Assembly: GCF_002864045.1 (NCBI RefSeq)
Contig: NZ_PJPV01000137.1
Coordinates: 53,984-117,983, forward strand
DNA length: 64,000 bases
DNA from: Endozoicomonas acroporae
GTDB lineage: Bacteria; Pseudomonadota; Gammaproteobacteria; Pseudomonadales; Endozoicomonadaceae
Reading direction: 5' to 3'
The notes beneath the pieces were generated by a model. It searched no databases and had not been told where the DNA came from. It saw only the letters and a program-made list of their open reading frames with translations. Both the position numbers and the translations under genes were made by a program. Positions 34,966 to 44,339 of this stretch are shown piece after piece. How positions within the stretch are numbered: position 1 is the first letter of the stretch; each line of letters begins with the position of its first letter.

Positions 34966-35442
34966 ATGGAAAGCGGTTCAGAGCAACGCAAGCAGACGGG
35001 TTCTTTTTTATTGATCGTTATGATTGTCATGCTTGTTATGACGTTTTCCGGTCTTATGGTTATGGAAACAGCATTGCTGGAAGAAGTAACAGTAGGCAAT
35101 GAACAGCGAACCATTGAGGTATATCAGGTTGCCTTCAATGAGTTGGAAAGCCAATTTTCCTACCTGGATGCCAATCCCGTACACTTCCGTAACGCCTTCA
35201 CCGCGAAGCAGGAACCTCTGTCTCCTATTGTCAATCCGGGTGGGTGTAACAATGCAGTTGGAATATGTCAGAGGGTTACACTCAGGTATGTTTCTAATAC
35301 CCTTCCTCCCCCCGGATTTGACATTGCTAAATTCATCGGCCGTGTTTATGAGTTAGACAGCATAGCTACGCTCAATGGTAACGGAGCCAGTTCAAGCCAG
35401 ACTATGGGGATTATTTTCGTTGATACATTACCAGGAAGCTAA
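34966..35442 (+). CDS. pilX: PilX-like minor pilin, cassette 2
   Basis: 158 residues from ATG 34966. QTG-SFLLIVMIVMLVMTFSG aligns with GSILLVSLVMLLVMTVAG of cassette-1 PilX, again without Glu +5, and is followed by ALLEEVTVGNEQRTIEVYQV like TLEEKMSGNYQDQQMAFYAA. It is shorter than PilX1 and has no good Shine-Dalgarno, so the N-terminus is uncertain. Last gene of the second cassette. Confidence 0.75.
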   Translation: MESGSEQRKQTGSFLLIVMIVMLVMTFSGLMVMETALLEEVTVGNEQRTIEVYQVAFNELESQFSYLDANPVHFRNAFTAKQEPLSPIVNPGGCNNAVGICQRVTLRYVSNTLPPPGFDIAKFIGRVYELDSIATLNGNGASSSQTMGIIFVDTLPGS

Positions 35443-35469
35443 CCCGGATATTTCATAGACGTGCTCCCT
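35442..35469. repeat. 28-bp dispersed repeat, copy 2
   Basis: ACCCGGATATTTCATAGACG followed by TGCTCCCT, starting at the pilX stop; similar to 7283-7310 with about six differences. Possible relic of an insertion-sequence end. Confidence 0.45.
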
Positions 35470-35679
35470 GTCTGTCCTTGTATAATGTATAAATGCCAGT
35501 TAATGTCGCCCTTACCAATGACTGGATTCTTTCTTCCTGGTATTACGGGGATTCCGCCTTGCTCTATTACCTGATCGCACAGTTTGAAACGTCAACAGCC
35601 TCTGACGATGATCTTTGCGCTATATAATTCATCAGGTAACCGCCGATAGCTTTCTAAGATCAACAGGGAAAGCATAACC

Positions 35680-37770
35680 ATGGCATTGGGCGACAAAGAC
35701 TTAATTCGCTTTTTAATCATTGACTCATCAACCAGGGAAGCAGAATCGCTCCTGAATGTTTTCCGTGAGTCTGGTTATTCCACTCGGGCAAAACAGATCA
35801 ACTCTTTGGATGATCTCACTGAAGCCACGTCCGGACAGCAGCACTGGGATCTACTGTTGATGGCAGAGCCTCCCGAGCCATTAACTTATTCCCGCATCTT
35901 TGATGATATTAATCAGAAAGGCATTGATTTGCCGGGTATCGTCCTGATAAACCCGGATGATGAAACCGACGAACTGTCGTTTATTCAAATGGGTGCCCGT
36001 GCAGTGATTCCACCGGGGCATGACGAATATCTTTTGACGGTTGCCCGGAAGGAGTTCGAAGACCTGAAGGTCAGGCGACACCATCGACGCATGAGCGTCG
36101 CCTTGCATGAATCAGAAAAGCAGCGTCAATTATTGCTCGATGACCAGGTTGATCCGGTTGTATACATTAATTATGGACACATCCGGTTTGCTAACACGGC
36201 ATTTATCAACCTGCTGGGGCTTCCGGAAGAGGAGTCTCTGGATGAAAAATTGTTCAGGGATTTGATCATTTCCAAAGATCAGCAGGACGTTGAAGCGTTT
36301 CTCATGGGCATTGAAGAAAGTGGTCAGGCACTGGCGGCTATTCAATGTCCTTTAGTCGCTCACAATGGCTCAGAAGTGCCTGTGTCCATAGTGATCTCAC
36401 CAACGTCATTTAATGGTGAGTTCACTCTCAGTCTGCAGATTAAGCACTGCGAGAAAGAAGGTGAGCAGGACGAAGTAAATAAAACTCTCGAAAAGTCAGC
36501 GCCGGACGCCGAAACGGGGCTATTTGACCGAAAACTGTTCGATCAGGCATTGGATATTGCTATCCAGAGAGCGGTAGAAGGCAAAGGAAAGTCAACATTA
36601 TGTTATCTCCATCTGGAAACTCTGAAAGCCGCCCATGAACAGCATGGGAAAGAGGTTAGCCATAAGCTGTTTAAATCGGTTGCGCATAAGATAACGTCAC
36701 ATCTTGACGCCACGCATCATGTATCCAGTCGGGGAGGGGCAAACTTTGCCGCCCTGCTTCGGGAAGGGGAAGAACAGGACGTTACCGAACTGATGGAAAG
36801 TTTACTGGCAGCGGTTACCGGTGAGGATATTGTCATTGATCAACATCCGTTGCCGGTCAAGCTGTCAATAGGTGCTGTTATTCTCAGTGATACCGCCAGC
36901 GATGCTGAAACATTGACTGGTCAAAGTCGTCAGGCCACCGTGTTGGCACAAAAGCAGGGTGGCAACCGACTGTGCTTTTACCAGAAGCGTAAAGTCAGCT
37001 CGGTTCATTCCGTTGAAAAGCAGCTGGCTGGCATGGTCAGCCAGGCGATAAAGAACAAAACATTCAGGTTGAGTTATCAACCCGTTATCTCCCTTGCAGG
37101 ATCGCCATCTGAGTATTACGAAGTCTCTTTTGTCCTGACCGACCCGGAAGGAAAGGAACATGAGGCTTCGGAATTCAGGCCCAAACTGGAAAAAATCAGT
37201 TTGTGGAACAAGCTGGATCGGTGGCAACTGATTGAAGCCAGTAAAGCATTGATGGCCAAAAGAAAAGAAGGGAGTGATACCCGGCTGTTGCTGCATGTCG
37301 GTGGTTGTTCTGCAACGGATGATACATTTATCCCATGGATGAAGGCTGCTCTGAAAACGGCGGGCATTCCTACTGATGCTGTTGCCATTGAATTGAGTGA
37401 ACAGAACCTGGCCCGTTACTCAGAAGAGATACCGGATTTTTTCAGCACTCTGAAAGCGATGGGATGCCAGACAGTAATTAGTGAGTTTGGTTGCAGCCTT
37501 AACCCACTGGAGGGGATTGCTCATCTTGATATTGACCTGGTAAAGCTTGACCAATCCTTCACAGAAGACCTCAGCAGTGGTGGAAATGCCCAGGAGTTAC
37601 AAAAGATGATCCAGGATCTCAGTCAAAGTGGCCGTAAAGTGATTGTGCCCGGGATTGAAACAGCGGAAGAAATGACCCCTGTCTGGCAGTATGGCGCCGA
37701 TTTTATTCAGGGCAGCTATATGCAACCCCCTTCAGAGCGCATGGATTTTGATTTCGGGGCGGATGGGTAA
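35680..37770 (+). CDS. fimX: FimX-like protein: REC-PAS-degenerate GGDEF-degenerate EAL
   Basis: 696 residues, about the length of P. aeruginosa FimX. Order: receiver-like domain (10-130, lacking a clear phospho-acceptor context), PAS (about 150-270), GGDEF-like (280-430) and EAL-like (450-690). The GGDEF signature is replaced by RGGANF near 350, so no cyclase activity is expected. The EAL signature is replaced by EVS (YYEVSFVL) near 480, and the catalytic acidic residues seen in active EALs are mostly missing, so no phosphodiesterase activity is expected. FimX proteins bind c-di-GMP with the dead EAL domain and promote type IV pilus assembly through PilB/PilZ. Its position 240 bp after the minor pilins and close to pilD supports that role. 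Family assignment is by architecture; another degenerate dual-domain protein is possible. Confidence 0.82.
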   Translation: MALGDKDLIRFLIIDSSTREAESLLNVFRESGYSTRAKQINSLDDLTEATSGQQHWDLLLMAEPPEPLTYSRIFDDINQKGIDLPGIVLINPDDETDELSFIQMGARAVIPPGHDEYLLTVARKEFEDLKVRRHHRRMSVALHESEKQRQLLLDDQVDPVVYINYGHIRFANTAFINLLGLPEEESLDEKLFRDLIISKDQQDVEAFLMGIEESGQALAAIQCPLVAHNGSEVPVSIVISPTSFNGEFTLSLQIKHCEKEGEQDEVNKTLEKSAPDAETGLFDRKLFDQALDIAIQRAVEGKGKSTLCYLHLETLKAAHEQHGKEVSHKLFKSVAHKITSHLDATHHVSSRGGANFAALLREGEEQDVTELMESLLAAVTGEDIVIDQHPLPVKLSIGAVILSDTASDAETLTGQSRQATVLAQKQGGNRLCFYQKRKVSSVHSVEKQLAGMVSQAIKNKTFRLSYQPVISLAGSPSEYYEVSFVLTDPEGKEHEASEFRPKLEKISLWNKLDRWQLIEASKALMAKRKEGSDTRLLLHVGGCSATDDTFIPWMKAALKTAGIPTDAVAIELSEQNLARYSEEIPDFFSTLKAMGCQTVISEFGCSLNPLEGIAHLDIDLVKLDQSFTEDLSSGGNAQELQKMIQDLSQSGRKVIVPGIETAEEMTPVWQYGADFIQGSYMQPPSERMDFDFGADG

Positions 37771-37954
37771 CGCCGCCCATCCTGCATCTTCTATTGGCTG
37801 TTCCCCATCTTCCCATGATTTGAGGCTGTTTCTCAGCAGCTGGATTTATGGGTTTATCCCCTTCATTGGGTATTTCAATTTACAGACACCATTACTTACC
37901 AGACAATACCGCCCCTGATAGATGTCTTTAAACAAGGGATAGACAGGTATTTCC

Positions 37955-39577
37955 ATGTCAGCAAAGCTCAATATGGTCATGGCCCAGCTGAATCTGGTGG
38001 TGGGCGACATCGACGGGAACACGTCCCGTGTCATTGAGGCTGCCGAGCAGGCCCGGGATCAGCTGGATGCGGATGTTGTTGTCTTTCCGGAGCTGACCCT
38101 CTGTGGTTATCCGCCAGAAGACCTGCTGTTGCGGCCCAGTCTCATTGTGCGGGTAGAACAGGCGCTGAACCGACTCAGGGTGGTTAAGGGTATTGGCTTG
38201 ATTATCGGTGTCCCGCTGATGGGGCCACATGGTCTGGAAAACCAGGCGCTGGTGCTGCGTGATGGTGAGATTGTCGCCCGCTACGGAAAACAGCATCTGC
38301 CCAATTACCAGGTTTTTGATGAAAAACGCTATTTTGTGAAAGGTCAGAACACGGTTATTTATGCCTGCAAAGGTGTCAATATTGCCCTGTTGATTTGTGA
38401 AGATCTCTGGTACCAGGGGCCGGTTCGCCGGGCTAAAGAAGCCGGAGCAGACCTCATTATCAGTCTCAATGCGTCACCCTTCCACATGAACAAGCAGTCA
38501 CTGCGTCAGCAGGTAGTTCGTGAGCGCTGTCTGGAGTCGGGCCTTCCTGTCCTTTATACCAACCTGGTGGGTGGTCAGGATGAGCTGGTGTTTGACGGGG
38601 GCTCCTTTGCCATGAACGGTAATGGTGAAGTGGCTGTTGGGGCAACCTGGTTTACCGAAGAGTTGTTCTGCGTTGCCTTTGATAAAGGCTCTATGACATT
38701 TGAACCGGGAGAGGTTGCTGAAATCCCCGACGTTTGCTCAAGGGTTTATGATGCCCTGGTGACTGGTGTCAGGGATTATGTCAATAAGAATGGTTTTAAG
38801 GGCATCGTTCTGGGTTTGTCCGGAGGCATTGACTCTGCCCTGACTCTGGCAGTAGCTACCGATGCCCTGGGTAAAGATCGGGTTCAGGCGGTCATGATGC
38901 CCTATCGTTACACCTCCGATATGAGCCTTGAGGATGCGGCAGAAGAGGCGAAAATTCTGGGTATTGACTATAAAGTGCTGCCGATTGAACCGATGTTTGA
39001 TGCCTTTATGGACACCCTGAGTACCGAGTTTGCCGGTTATGGTCGGGATACCACGGAAGAAAACCTGCAGTCCCGGTGCCGGGGTGTCATGCTGATGGCG
39101 ATCTCCAATAAGAAGGGTTACCTGGTACTGACTACCGGTAATAAAAGTGAAATGGCAGTGGGATACTGCACGCTCTACGGCGATATGGCCGGTGGTTTTG
39201 ATGTTCTGAAAGATGTACCGAAAACACTGGTGTTTAAACTGTCCGAATATCGCAATACCCGGGGCTATGTGATTCCCCAGCGAGTGATAGACCGTCCGCC
39301 CTCCGCTGAACTTGCCCCGGATCAGGTGGATGAAGACAGCCTGCCGCCCTATGATGAGCTGGATCGCATTCTTGAACTCTATATTGAACAGGATCAAAGC
39401 GCCGAATCCATCGTGAAAGAAGGGTTTGACCGGGATACGGTTTATCGCGTTCTGAGGCTGGTGGACATCAATGAGTACAAACGTCGCCAGTCAGCTATTG
39501 GGGTCAGAATTACGCCAAGAGGGTTTGGCCGGGATCGTCGCTATCCGGTAACTAATGGCTGGAGACCGGGTGTTTAA
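37955..39577 (+). CDS. nadE: Glutamine-dependent NAD+ synthetase
   Basis: 540 residues. The N-terminal nitrilase-type glutaminase has the Glu46 (FPELTLCGYP), Lys112 (YGKQHLPNY) and Cys148 (LLICEDLW) triad. The C-terminal NAD synthetase has the ATP-binding SGGIDSAL motif near 290. It converts nicotinate adenine dinucleotide to NAD+ using glutamine-derived ammonia. The start ATG 37955 follows an ACAGG stretch. Monocistronic; convergent with coaE-pilD. Confidence 0.96.
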   Translation: MSAKLNMVMAQLNLVVGDIDGNTSRVIEAAEQARDQLDADVVVFPELTLCGYPPEDLLLRPSLIVRVEQALNRLRVVKGIGLIIGVPLMGPHGLENQALVLRDGEIVARYGKQHLPNYQVFDEKRYFVKGQNTVIYACKGVNIALLICEDLWYQGPVRRAKEAGADLIISLNASPFHMNKQSLRQQVVRERCLESGLPVLYTNLVGGQDELVFDGGSFAMNGNGEVAVGATWFTEELFCVAFDKGSMTFEPGEVAEIPDVCSRVYDALVTGVRDYVNKNGFKGIVLGLSGGIDSALTLAVATDALGKDRVQAVMMPYRYTSDMSLEDAAEEAKILGIDYKVLPIEPMFDAFMDTLSTEFAGYGRDTTEENLQSRCRGVMLMAISNKKGYLVLTTGNKSEMAVGYCTLYGDMAGGFDVLKDVPKTLVFKLSEYRNTRGYVIPQRVIDRPPSAELAPDQVDEDSLPPYDELDRILELYIEQDQSAESIVKEGFDRDTVYRVLRLVDINEYKRRQSAIGVRITPRGFGRDRRYPVTNGWRPGV

Positions 39578-39583
39578 CGAAGC

Positions 39584-39609
39584 ACCTGAGCCTCAAGCGA
39601 GGCTCAGGT
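39584..39609. terminator. Hairpin between convergent nadE and coaE
   Basis: Perfect 11-bp stem ACCTGAGCCTC / GAGGCTCAGGT with a 4-nt loop, overlapping the coaE stop codon. It has no T run on either side, so termination is likely but unproven. Confidence 0.45.
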
Positions 39610-40225
39610 AATAATGATGCAGTTTATCCAATGACCGGTGTAACTGGCTTATAGAGCCACTGTTATCAACGATATCATCGGCTCTGCCAACTCTCTGTTG
39701 CCGTTCCATCTGGCTACTGAGGATCTGCCGGGTCTGATCCTCTGTCATCTGGTCACGGGCCATGGTGCGGGATAGCTGAACACTCTCTGGCACATCCACG
39801 ACCAGCACACGGTCCACCAATTCATGCTGACTGGTTTCCAGCATCAACGGCGAAACCAGTATGGCATAACGTGATTCTGCATGGGTCAGCTCAAGGATTA
39901 TCTGATCCCGTATCAGGGGGTGTAGCAGACCTTCCAGCCATTTTCGTTCATCAGCATCAGCAAAGATGATGGTTCTCAGCTTTCTACGGTCAAGACTGCC
40001 ATCGAGCAAAATCTCCGGGCCATAGCGCCGTTCAATGTCAGCCAAAGCCGGTTTTCCCGGCTCTACCACCACGCGGGAAGCGATATCCGCATCAACAATA
40101 CAAATTCCCTTGCTGGCAAAAAAGTCGGTCACTGCCGTCTTGCCGCTGCCAATACCGCCGGTGACTCCAACCGTAAAAGGGCGCTTTTGTTGAACTAAGG
40201 GCTGCTGTGAGCTTACCGTGGTCAT
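39593..40225 (-). CDS. coaE: Dephospho-CoA kinase
   Basis: 210 residues. The P-loop GGIGSGKT is at 23-30, followed by the CoaE pattern IVDADIASRVVVEPG and PLMLETSQHELVDRVLVVD. It performs the last step of CoA synthesis. It overlaps pilD by 4 bp, the pilD-coaE order known from Pseudomonas and Vibrio. pilB and pilC, which often precede pilD, are not next to it here. Confidence 0.96.
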   Translation of the reverse strand: MTTVSSQQPLVQQKRPFTVGVTGGIGSGKTAVTDFFASKGICIVDADIASRVVVEPGKPALADIERRYGPEILLDGSLDRRKLRTIIFADADERKWLEGLLHPLIRDQIILELTHAESRYAILVSPLMLETSQHELVDRVLVVDVPESVQLSRTMARDQMTEDQTRQILSSQMERQQRVGRADDIVDNSGSISQLHRSLDKLHHYYLSLA

Positions 40226-41103
40226 CCGTTCAAACCCGAAAAGCTCAGATAATCCGCAATCAGTTGATCGCCCCAGACCAGGGCAACAAAGCCGGCAATG
40301 GCCAGATAAGGACCAAAGGGAATCGGGTTGGATCGTTCCTGGCGTTGACTGACGATCAACAGTATCGCTGCAACAGTGCCAACCAGTGATGAGAGCAGGA
40401 TGATCAGGGGCAGCTTCATCCAGCCTAGCCAGGCTCCCAGCGCCGCCAGCAGTTTAAAGTCACCGTAGCCCATGCCTTCCTTGCCGGTCACCAGTTTGAA
40501 TACCCAGTAAACACTCCACAGGGAAAGATAACCGGCAATGGCTCCCCATAACGCCTGTTCAAGGGTTACCACCAGTTCAAAGCTGTTGACGATCAGGCCT
40601 GCCCAGAGGAGTGGCAGAGTAATATCGTCAGGCAGTAGCTGGGTATCGTAGTCGATCATGGTCAGGGTCAGCAGTGACCAGCCGAACAGACAGAAGACCA
40701 GTGTCTGTAATGTCACGCCGTAGGTCAGGCCAATCATTACCGTCATCAGGGCGCTGAGTATCTCGATGGCCGGATAGCGCAATGAAATCGGGGTCCGGCA
40801 GGCTGAGCATTTACCTCTCAGGAACAGATAGCTGATCACCGGAATATTCTCCCAGGCACGGATTTTATGCTGACAGGAAGGACAGGTAGATGCAGGCACC
40901 ACAAGGTTAAAAGCAGGCAGAGGATCCGGTATCTTTTCCGGGTGTAAAATAGCTTCACTCTGCTGCTGCCACTGCCTTTCCATCATTATCGGTAACCGGT
41001 GGATCACCACATTGAGAAAACTACCGACAATCAAGCCAGAGATGGTCAGCACAAAGGTCAGGTAAGGGGTTGAGGTCTCTATAAGTTCTATAATCGGTGA
41101 CAT
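40222..41103 (-). CDS. pilD: Prepilin peptidase / N-methyltransferase PilD
   Basis: 293 residues, polytopic inner-membrane aspartyl protease. The cytoplasmic domain carries the two CxxC pairs (C74, C77, C99, C102) of the zinc-binding methyltransferase part. Catalytic aspartates are in MIDYDTQLLPDD (151/153) and GYGDFK (215). It cleaves the leader of all the prepilins at 24-35 kb after Gly and methylates the new N-terminus; it may also serve type II secretion. An ATG start at 41103 is accepted. Confidence 0.96.
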   Translation of the reverse strand: MSPIIELIETSTPYLTFVLTISGLIVGSFLNVVIHRLPIMMERQWQQQSEAILHPEKIPDPLPAFNLVVPASTCPSCQHKIRAWENIPVISYLFLRGKCSACRTPISLRYPAIEILSALMTVMIGLTYGVTLQTLVFCLFGWSLLTLTMIDYDTQLLPDDITLPLLWAGLIVNSFELVVTLEQALWGAIAGYLSLWSVYWVFKLVTGKEGMGYGDFKLLAALGAWLGWMKLPLIILLSSLVGTVAAILLIVSQRQERSNPIPFGPYLAIAGFVALVWGDQLIADYLSFSGLNG

Positions 41104-41493
41104 TCACACAGTTCCCTGATGGTGATCAGTATGGCTGGCCAGTCCTCCCCGCCAGTACCTGATCGTTTGATAGTCCAATATTGGCATGCCTGTTGCCGTA
41201 ATCAAACCTCTGAAGCGTAAGGAAAACAACGGCTGAACCGTAAATCGGGATTTGAGCAGGTTCTCAATTCAACTGTTGAATTCTGGCTAAGTTTGCCAGC
41301 TATGCCTTGATAGGGGAACTTTCCAATGATCGATCAGTCATAAAAAAACAAATTTGACTATAAATTGTCGTGAAAATGTACGGTCGGACTCTACCCGGTC
41401 CATTTTGCACTTTGCCCGACAGGATGTGACTGTCATTTTTGCCCATTGGAGAGTCCAAAAATGTATCTGACAAATGACTGAGGTCCAACAACA
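41104..41493. other. Intergenic region between pilD and an ankyrin gene
   Basis: 390 bp between divergent genes. It contains no supported gene. A GGACT-CTACCC-GGTCC inverted repeat lies near 41386-41402. A/T-rich from 41338 to 41370, a possible promoter area for the ankyrin gene. Confidence 0.45.
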
Positions 41494-43131
41494 ATGAACT
41501 GCAATTATTCATTAGTCCCTTCCGCACTACCCAGAGCTATCCCGGAAAAACCGTCGGATAATAAGACAGCAGCGGGCATTCCTCAGATTCCCTGCGAACA
41601 TCGCAGTCCTCCTGCACCTGAGACCGTACCGTTAGCAGATTTCATCATAACCAGGGTTGATGTTAACTCTGAGCCCGCTGCTAAAAAAGCACGGCTTGAA
41701 ATGCCCAATGTGCTTTCACAACCTGACACAATAGCTCAGATAACACCGGAGGCTTTAACCTCTTGCTTTCAAGAGTCGTGCAACTCGGATGATGGCGAGA
41801 AGCTTGCTCGTCTATTATCGGGTACGGATGAAAAAACACGGAAGGAATGGTTCAGTTGCCCACTGTCGTTCAGCGATAAAAAAGACACTCCGATGATATA
41901 TGCTGCCCGACGTGGTCATGCAGCAGTTGTTGAGACATTAATCGACCATCAGGCAAATCCCTGTGAAAACAATCCATTTTCTTCCCTTCAGAGTAGTGCT
42001 CTAACTATTGCTGCGCAGGAAAATCAAACGAAGGTCATTCAGGTGATGACCAAATCCAAACAGTTTGATCCTGACAACCCCAGGAAAGATGGCATCACCG
42101 GATTGATCATGGCCATAAAAAAGGGTTACGCCGAGACCACGAAAATCCTTTTGGAGCACAAGGCTGACCCCAACTACAAAATTCGTTGCGCTGGGAGTGA
42201 TAAGATTGGATTCAGATCCATTGGCAACTTTGGAGAGAGTGAATCAATACCACCAGGAAAGGTTTGGATTACTCCTGTTATGTCTGCAATTGAATATGGC
42301 AACCACATTATTCTGGAGCAACTGCTCGCAAATGGTGGAGATCCAAATAATATTGATCCGGCTAATCCCATTCAACAATCACCATTATTTATGGCAAGTT
42401 TTTCCACGAATCCTGCAGCAGCAAAGATGATCAAGCTATTATTAAACTGCGGAGCTAATATGCACGAACGGATAGCTCCTCGTGATGAGGCTATCAGGAA
42501 TTTAACTAAAGAAAAAACTCAACTCCATCATACGCTGCTTGAAATGGCGTGTTTTTACTCTGAAACAGTATCTGATCCTGAATCTGAATTACATCACAAT
42601 GCTCAAATTTTATGTGATCATTTTCGAACACCTGAAGGTCAATCAGTTGAAAGGTCAACTCTGAAGTGGTTTTATACTGGTCAAGGTTTCTTGAAAAATG
42701 TAGTTTTGATCAGTGACTGTTGTGAGAAAGCCCTGACCAGACCACCTCTGAGAGAGTATCTCATACGCCATTTAAGTTTATTAACTTCATTGTTAGATGT
42801 GTTTGGTGATGAAGAACCTTCCGAATCCCGCGGGGACAAGTATCAAAGAGCAGTCAGTTGTGCCAAAGAAACAAGACTACGTTTGCACGAAGATTTAAAA
42901 AGTGCTAATTCAGCTCAGCTTCGGCAAATGGTAGAAGAAGTACTGGATAAATTTAATGACTACAACATGGATTTTAATGATGAAACGATAAAAAAATTTC
43001 TCAAAGCAAATGAGAAAATTGAAGTGGAAAACCCCGCCTTGAAAAAAACAGAGTATCTAATTGAAATTTTTTCTGTGCTATTAGTTAATCCCATGGAAGT
43101 TATTAACTACATCTTTCGTCTATTATTTTAA
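41494..43131 (+). CDS. Ankyrin-repeat protein with c-Myc-like nuclear localisation motif
   Basis: 545 residues. The N-terminal ~100 residues are disordered and Pro/Ser-rich and contain PAAKKARLE at 61-69, close to the classical c-Myc nuclear signal PAAKRVKLD and fitting K-[KR]-x-[KR]. About five ankyrin-type repeats follow at 135-335 (DTPMIYAARRGHAAVVETLI, DGITGLIMAIKKGYAETTKI, ITPVMSAIEYGNHIILEQLL and others). The C-terminal ~190 residues are helical without a known fold. No signal peptide. GAGG lies 11 nt before the ATG. The gene is unrelated in sequence to the ankyrin triplet at 1-10 kb except for the repeats. A secreted, nucleus-directed effector is an inference. Confidence 0.85.
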   Translation: MNCNYSLVPSALPRAIPEKPSDNKTAAGIPQIPCEHRSPPAPETVPLADFIITRVDVNSEPAAKKARLEMPNVLSQPDTIAQITPEALTSCFQESCNSDDGEKLARLLSGTDEKTRKEWFSCPLSFSDKKDTPMIYAARRGHAAVVETLIDHQANPCENNPFSSLQSSALTIAAQENQTKVIQVMTKSKQFDPDNPRKDGITGLIMAIKKGYAETTKILLEHKADPNYKIRCAGSDKIGFRSIGNFGESESIPPGKVWITPVMSAIEYGNHIILEQLLANGGDPNNIDPANPIQQSPLFMASFSTNPAAAKMIKLLLNCGANMHERIAPRDEAIRNLTKEKTQLHHTLLEMACFYSETVSDPESELHHNAQILCDHFRTPEGQSVERSTLKWFYTGQGFLKNVVLISDCCEKALTRPPLREYLIRHLSLLTSLLDVFGDEEPSESRGDKYQRAVSCAKETRLRLHEDLKSANSAQLRQMVEEVLDKFNDYNMDFNDETIKKFLKANEKIEVENPALKKTEYLIEIFSVLLVNPMEVINYIFRLLF

Positions 43132-43336
43132 CCAGGTGATCATTACGAAGGAGTATTACAGCAAGGTTTGGGCTTATCTCTAATCCATTATTTTATTTTG
43201 TCAGTGGCACCATCTTTTATCAGAGAGTATTCTCCATCAGCGCTTCCTGTAGTAAGCTCTGCTCAAACAAGAAAATAGAGCGGAAGATCCCGTTCAAAAA
43301 AACAACAAAATGACCTGTAAAAGGGGGATGATCCAC

Positions 43337-44254
43337 ATGAAACGTATAGCTGCTGCATTCGCAATGCTGTTGCCTATCATTTCTTTTGCCCAAAACTACT
43401 CCATTGGGACAGGTGGACAAAGTGGTATTTATTACCCTTTTGGTGGTGCTCTGGCCAAAGTCTGGTCGGACGAAGTGAGTAGCATCAATGTAAAAGCCGA
43501 GGTGACTGCTGCCTCCGTTGAAAACACGATCAAAGTCGTACGTGGCGATATGCTGGCGGGTATTGCCATGGGCAATGTCGTGATGGACGCCTATCAGGGG
43601 GAGGGTAAATTTCCCGCAAAAATGCCCGTCAAAGTGTTGTTCGCGCTTTATCCAAACCTTGTTCATCCCATGACACTGCAAAATTCTGATATTCAGACCC
43701 TGGATGACCTGAAAGGCAAGCGTGTTTCCCTGGGAGCGCCAGGTTCAGGCACTGCCGTCACTTCGGCAGCCTTACTGAAAACCCTGGGGATTAACCCTGA
43801 AAAGGACATCAACGCCGTCTATCTCAATTACTCTGAAACCACCAATGCGCTCGCCAATGGTCAGATTGATGCTGGCTTTATTGTTGGTGGCCAGGGGGTT
43901 GGGGCGGTGACCCAGATTGCACTGACCCACAAGCTGCGTGTCATTCCCATTACTCAGGAAGAACGTCAGACATTTATTGCCGAGTATCCAGCCTACAGCG
44001 AGTACACCATTCCCGAAGGTGTTTATAACGATGTGCCAGCCACTGACACGCTGAGTATCTGGAACGTGCTGGTGGTACGGGCAGATATGTCAGATGACAT
44101 GGCGTTTGAACTGACCCGGGCTGCCTATGAAAACATGGATGAAGTCCGCAAGGTGGTAAACGTTGCTGAGGCGACCATTCCGGCTAATGCGAAACAGTTG
44201 GCTGGTGTGCCTCTTCATCCGGGTGCTGAAAAGTATCTGAACAGCATTCAATAA
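43337..44254 (+). CDS. TAXI-family TRAP transporter solute-binding protein
   Basis: 305 residues from ATG 43337, with GGGGGAT upstream. The signal peptide is MKRIAAAFAMLLPIISFAQ. The mature part starts YSIGTGGQSGIYYPFGGALA, the TAXI signature, followed by MAMGNVVMDAY-like and LGAPGSGTAVTSAALL segments. It binds a small solute in the periplasm and delivers it to the fused permease encoded next. The ligand cannot be told from the sequence; known TAXI proteins bind dicarboxylates or amino acids such as glutamate. Confidence 0.92.
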   Translation: MKRIAAAFAMLLPIISFAQNYSIGTGGQSGIYYPFGGALAKVWSDEVSSINVKAEVTAASVENTIKVVRGDMLAGIAMGNVVMDAYQGEGKFPAKMPVKVLFALYPNLVHPMTLQNSDIQTLDDLKGKRVSLGAPGSGTAVTSAALLKTLGINPEKDINAVYLNYSETTNALANGQIDAGFIVGGQGVGAVTQIALTHKLRVIPITQEERQTFIAEYPAYSEYTIPEGVYNDVPATDTLSIWNVLVVRADMSDDMAFELTRAAYENMDEVRKVVNVAEATIPANAKQLAGVPLHPGAEKYLNSIQ

Positions 44255-44339
44255 ATTCAGTACTGAGTCAGCACTGAACAGTAGCGTTAGCCGATTGGGC
44301 ATCGCTACTTCCTCTCTTGTAATCTGTTGGGCGTATTAT

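Noticed and set aside
34896..35102. Short frame MDIMKQNDQSIAPFEDH... as the true N-terminus of the cassette-2 PilX
   Set aside because: It is in a different frame from the hydrophobic PilX segment and would need a frameshift; the ATG at 34966 gives a normal PilX start.
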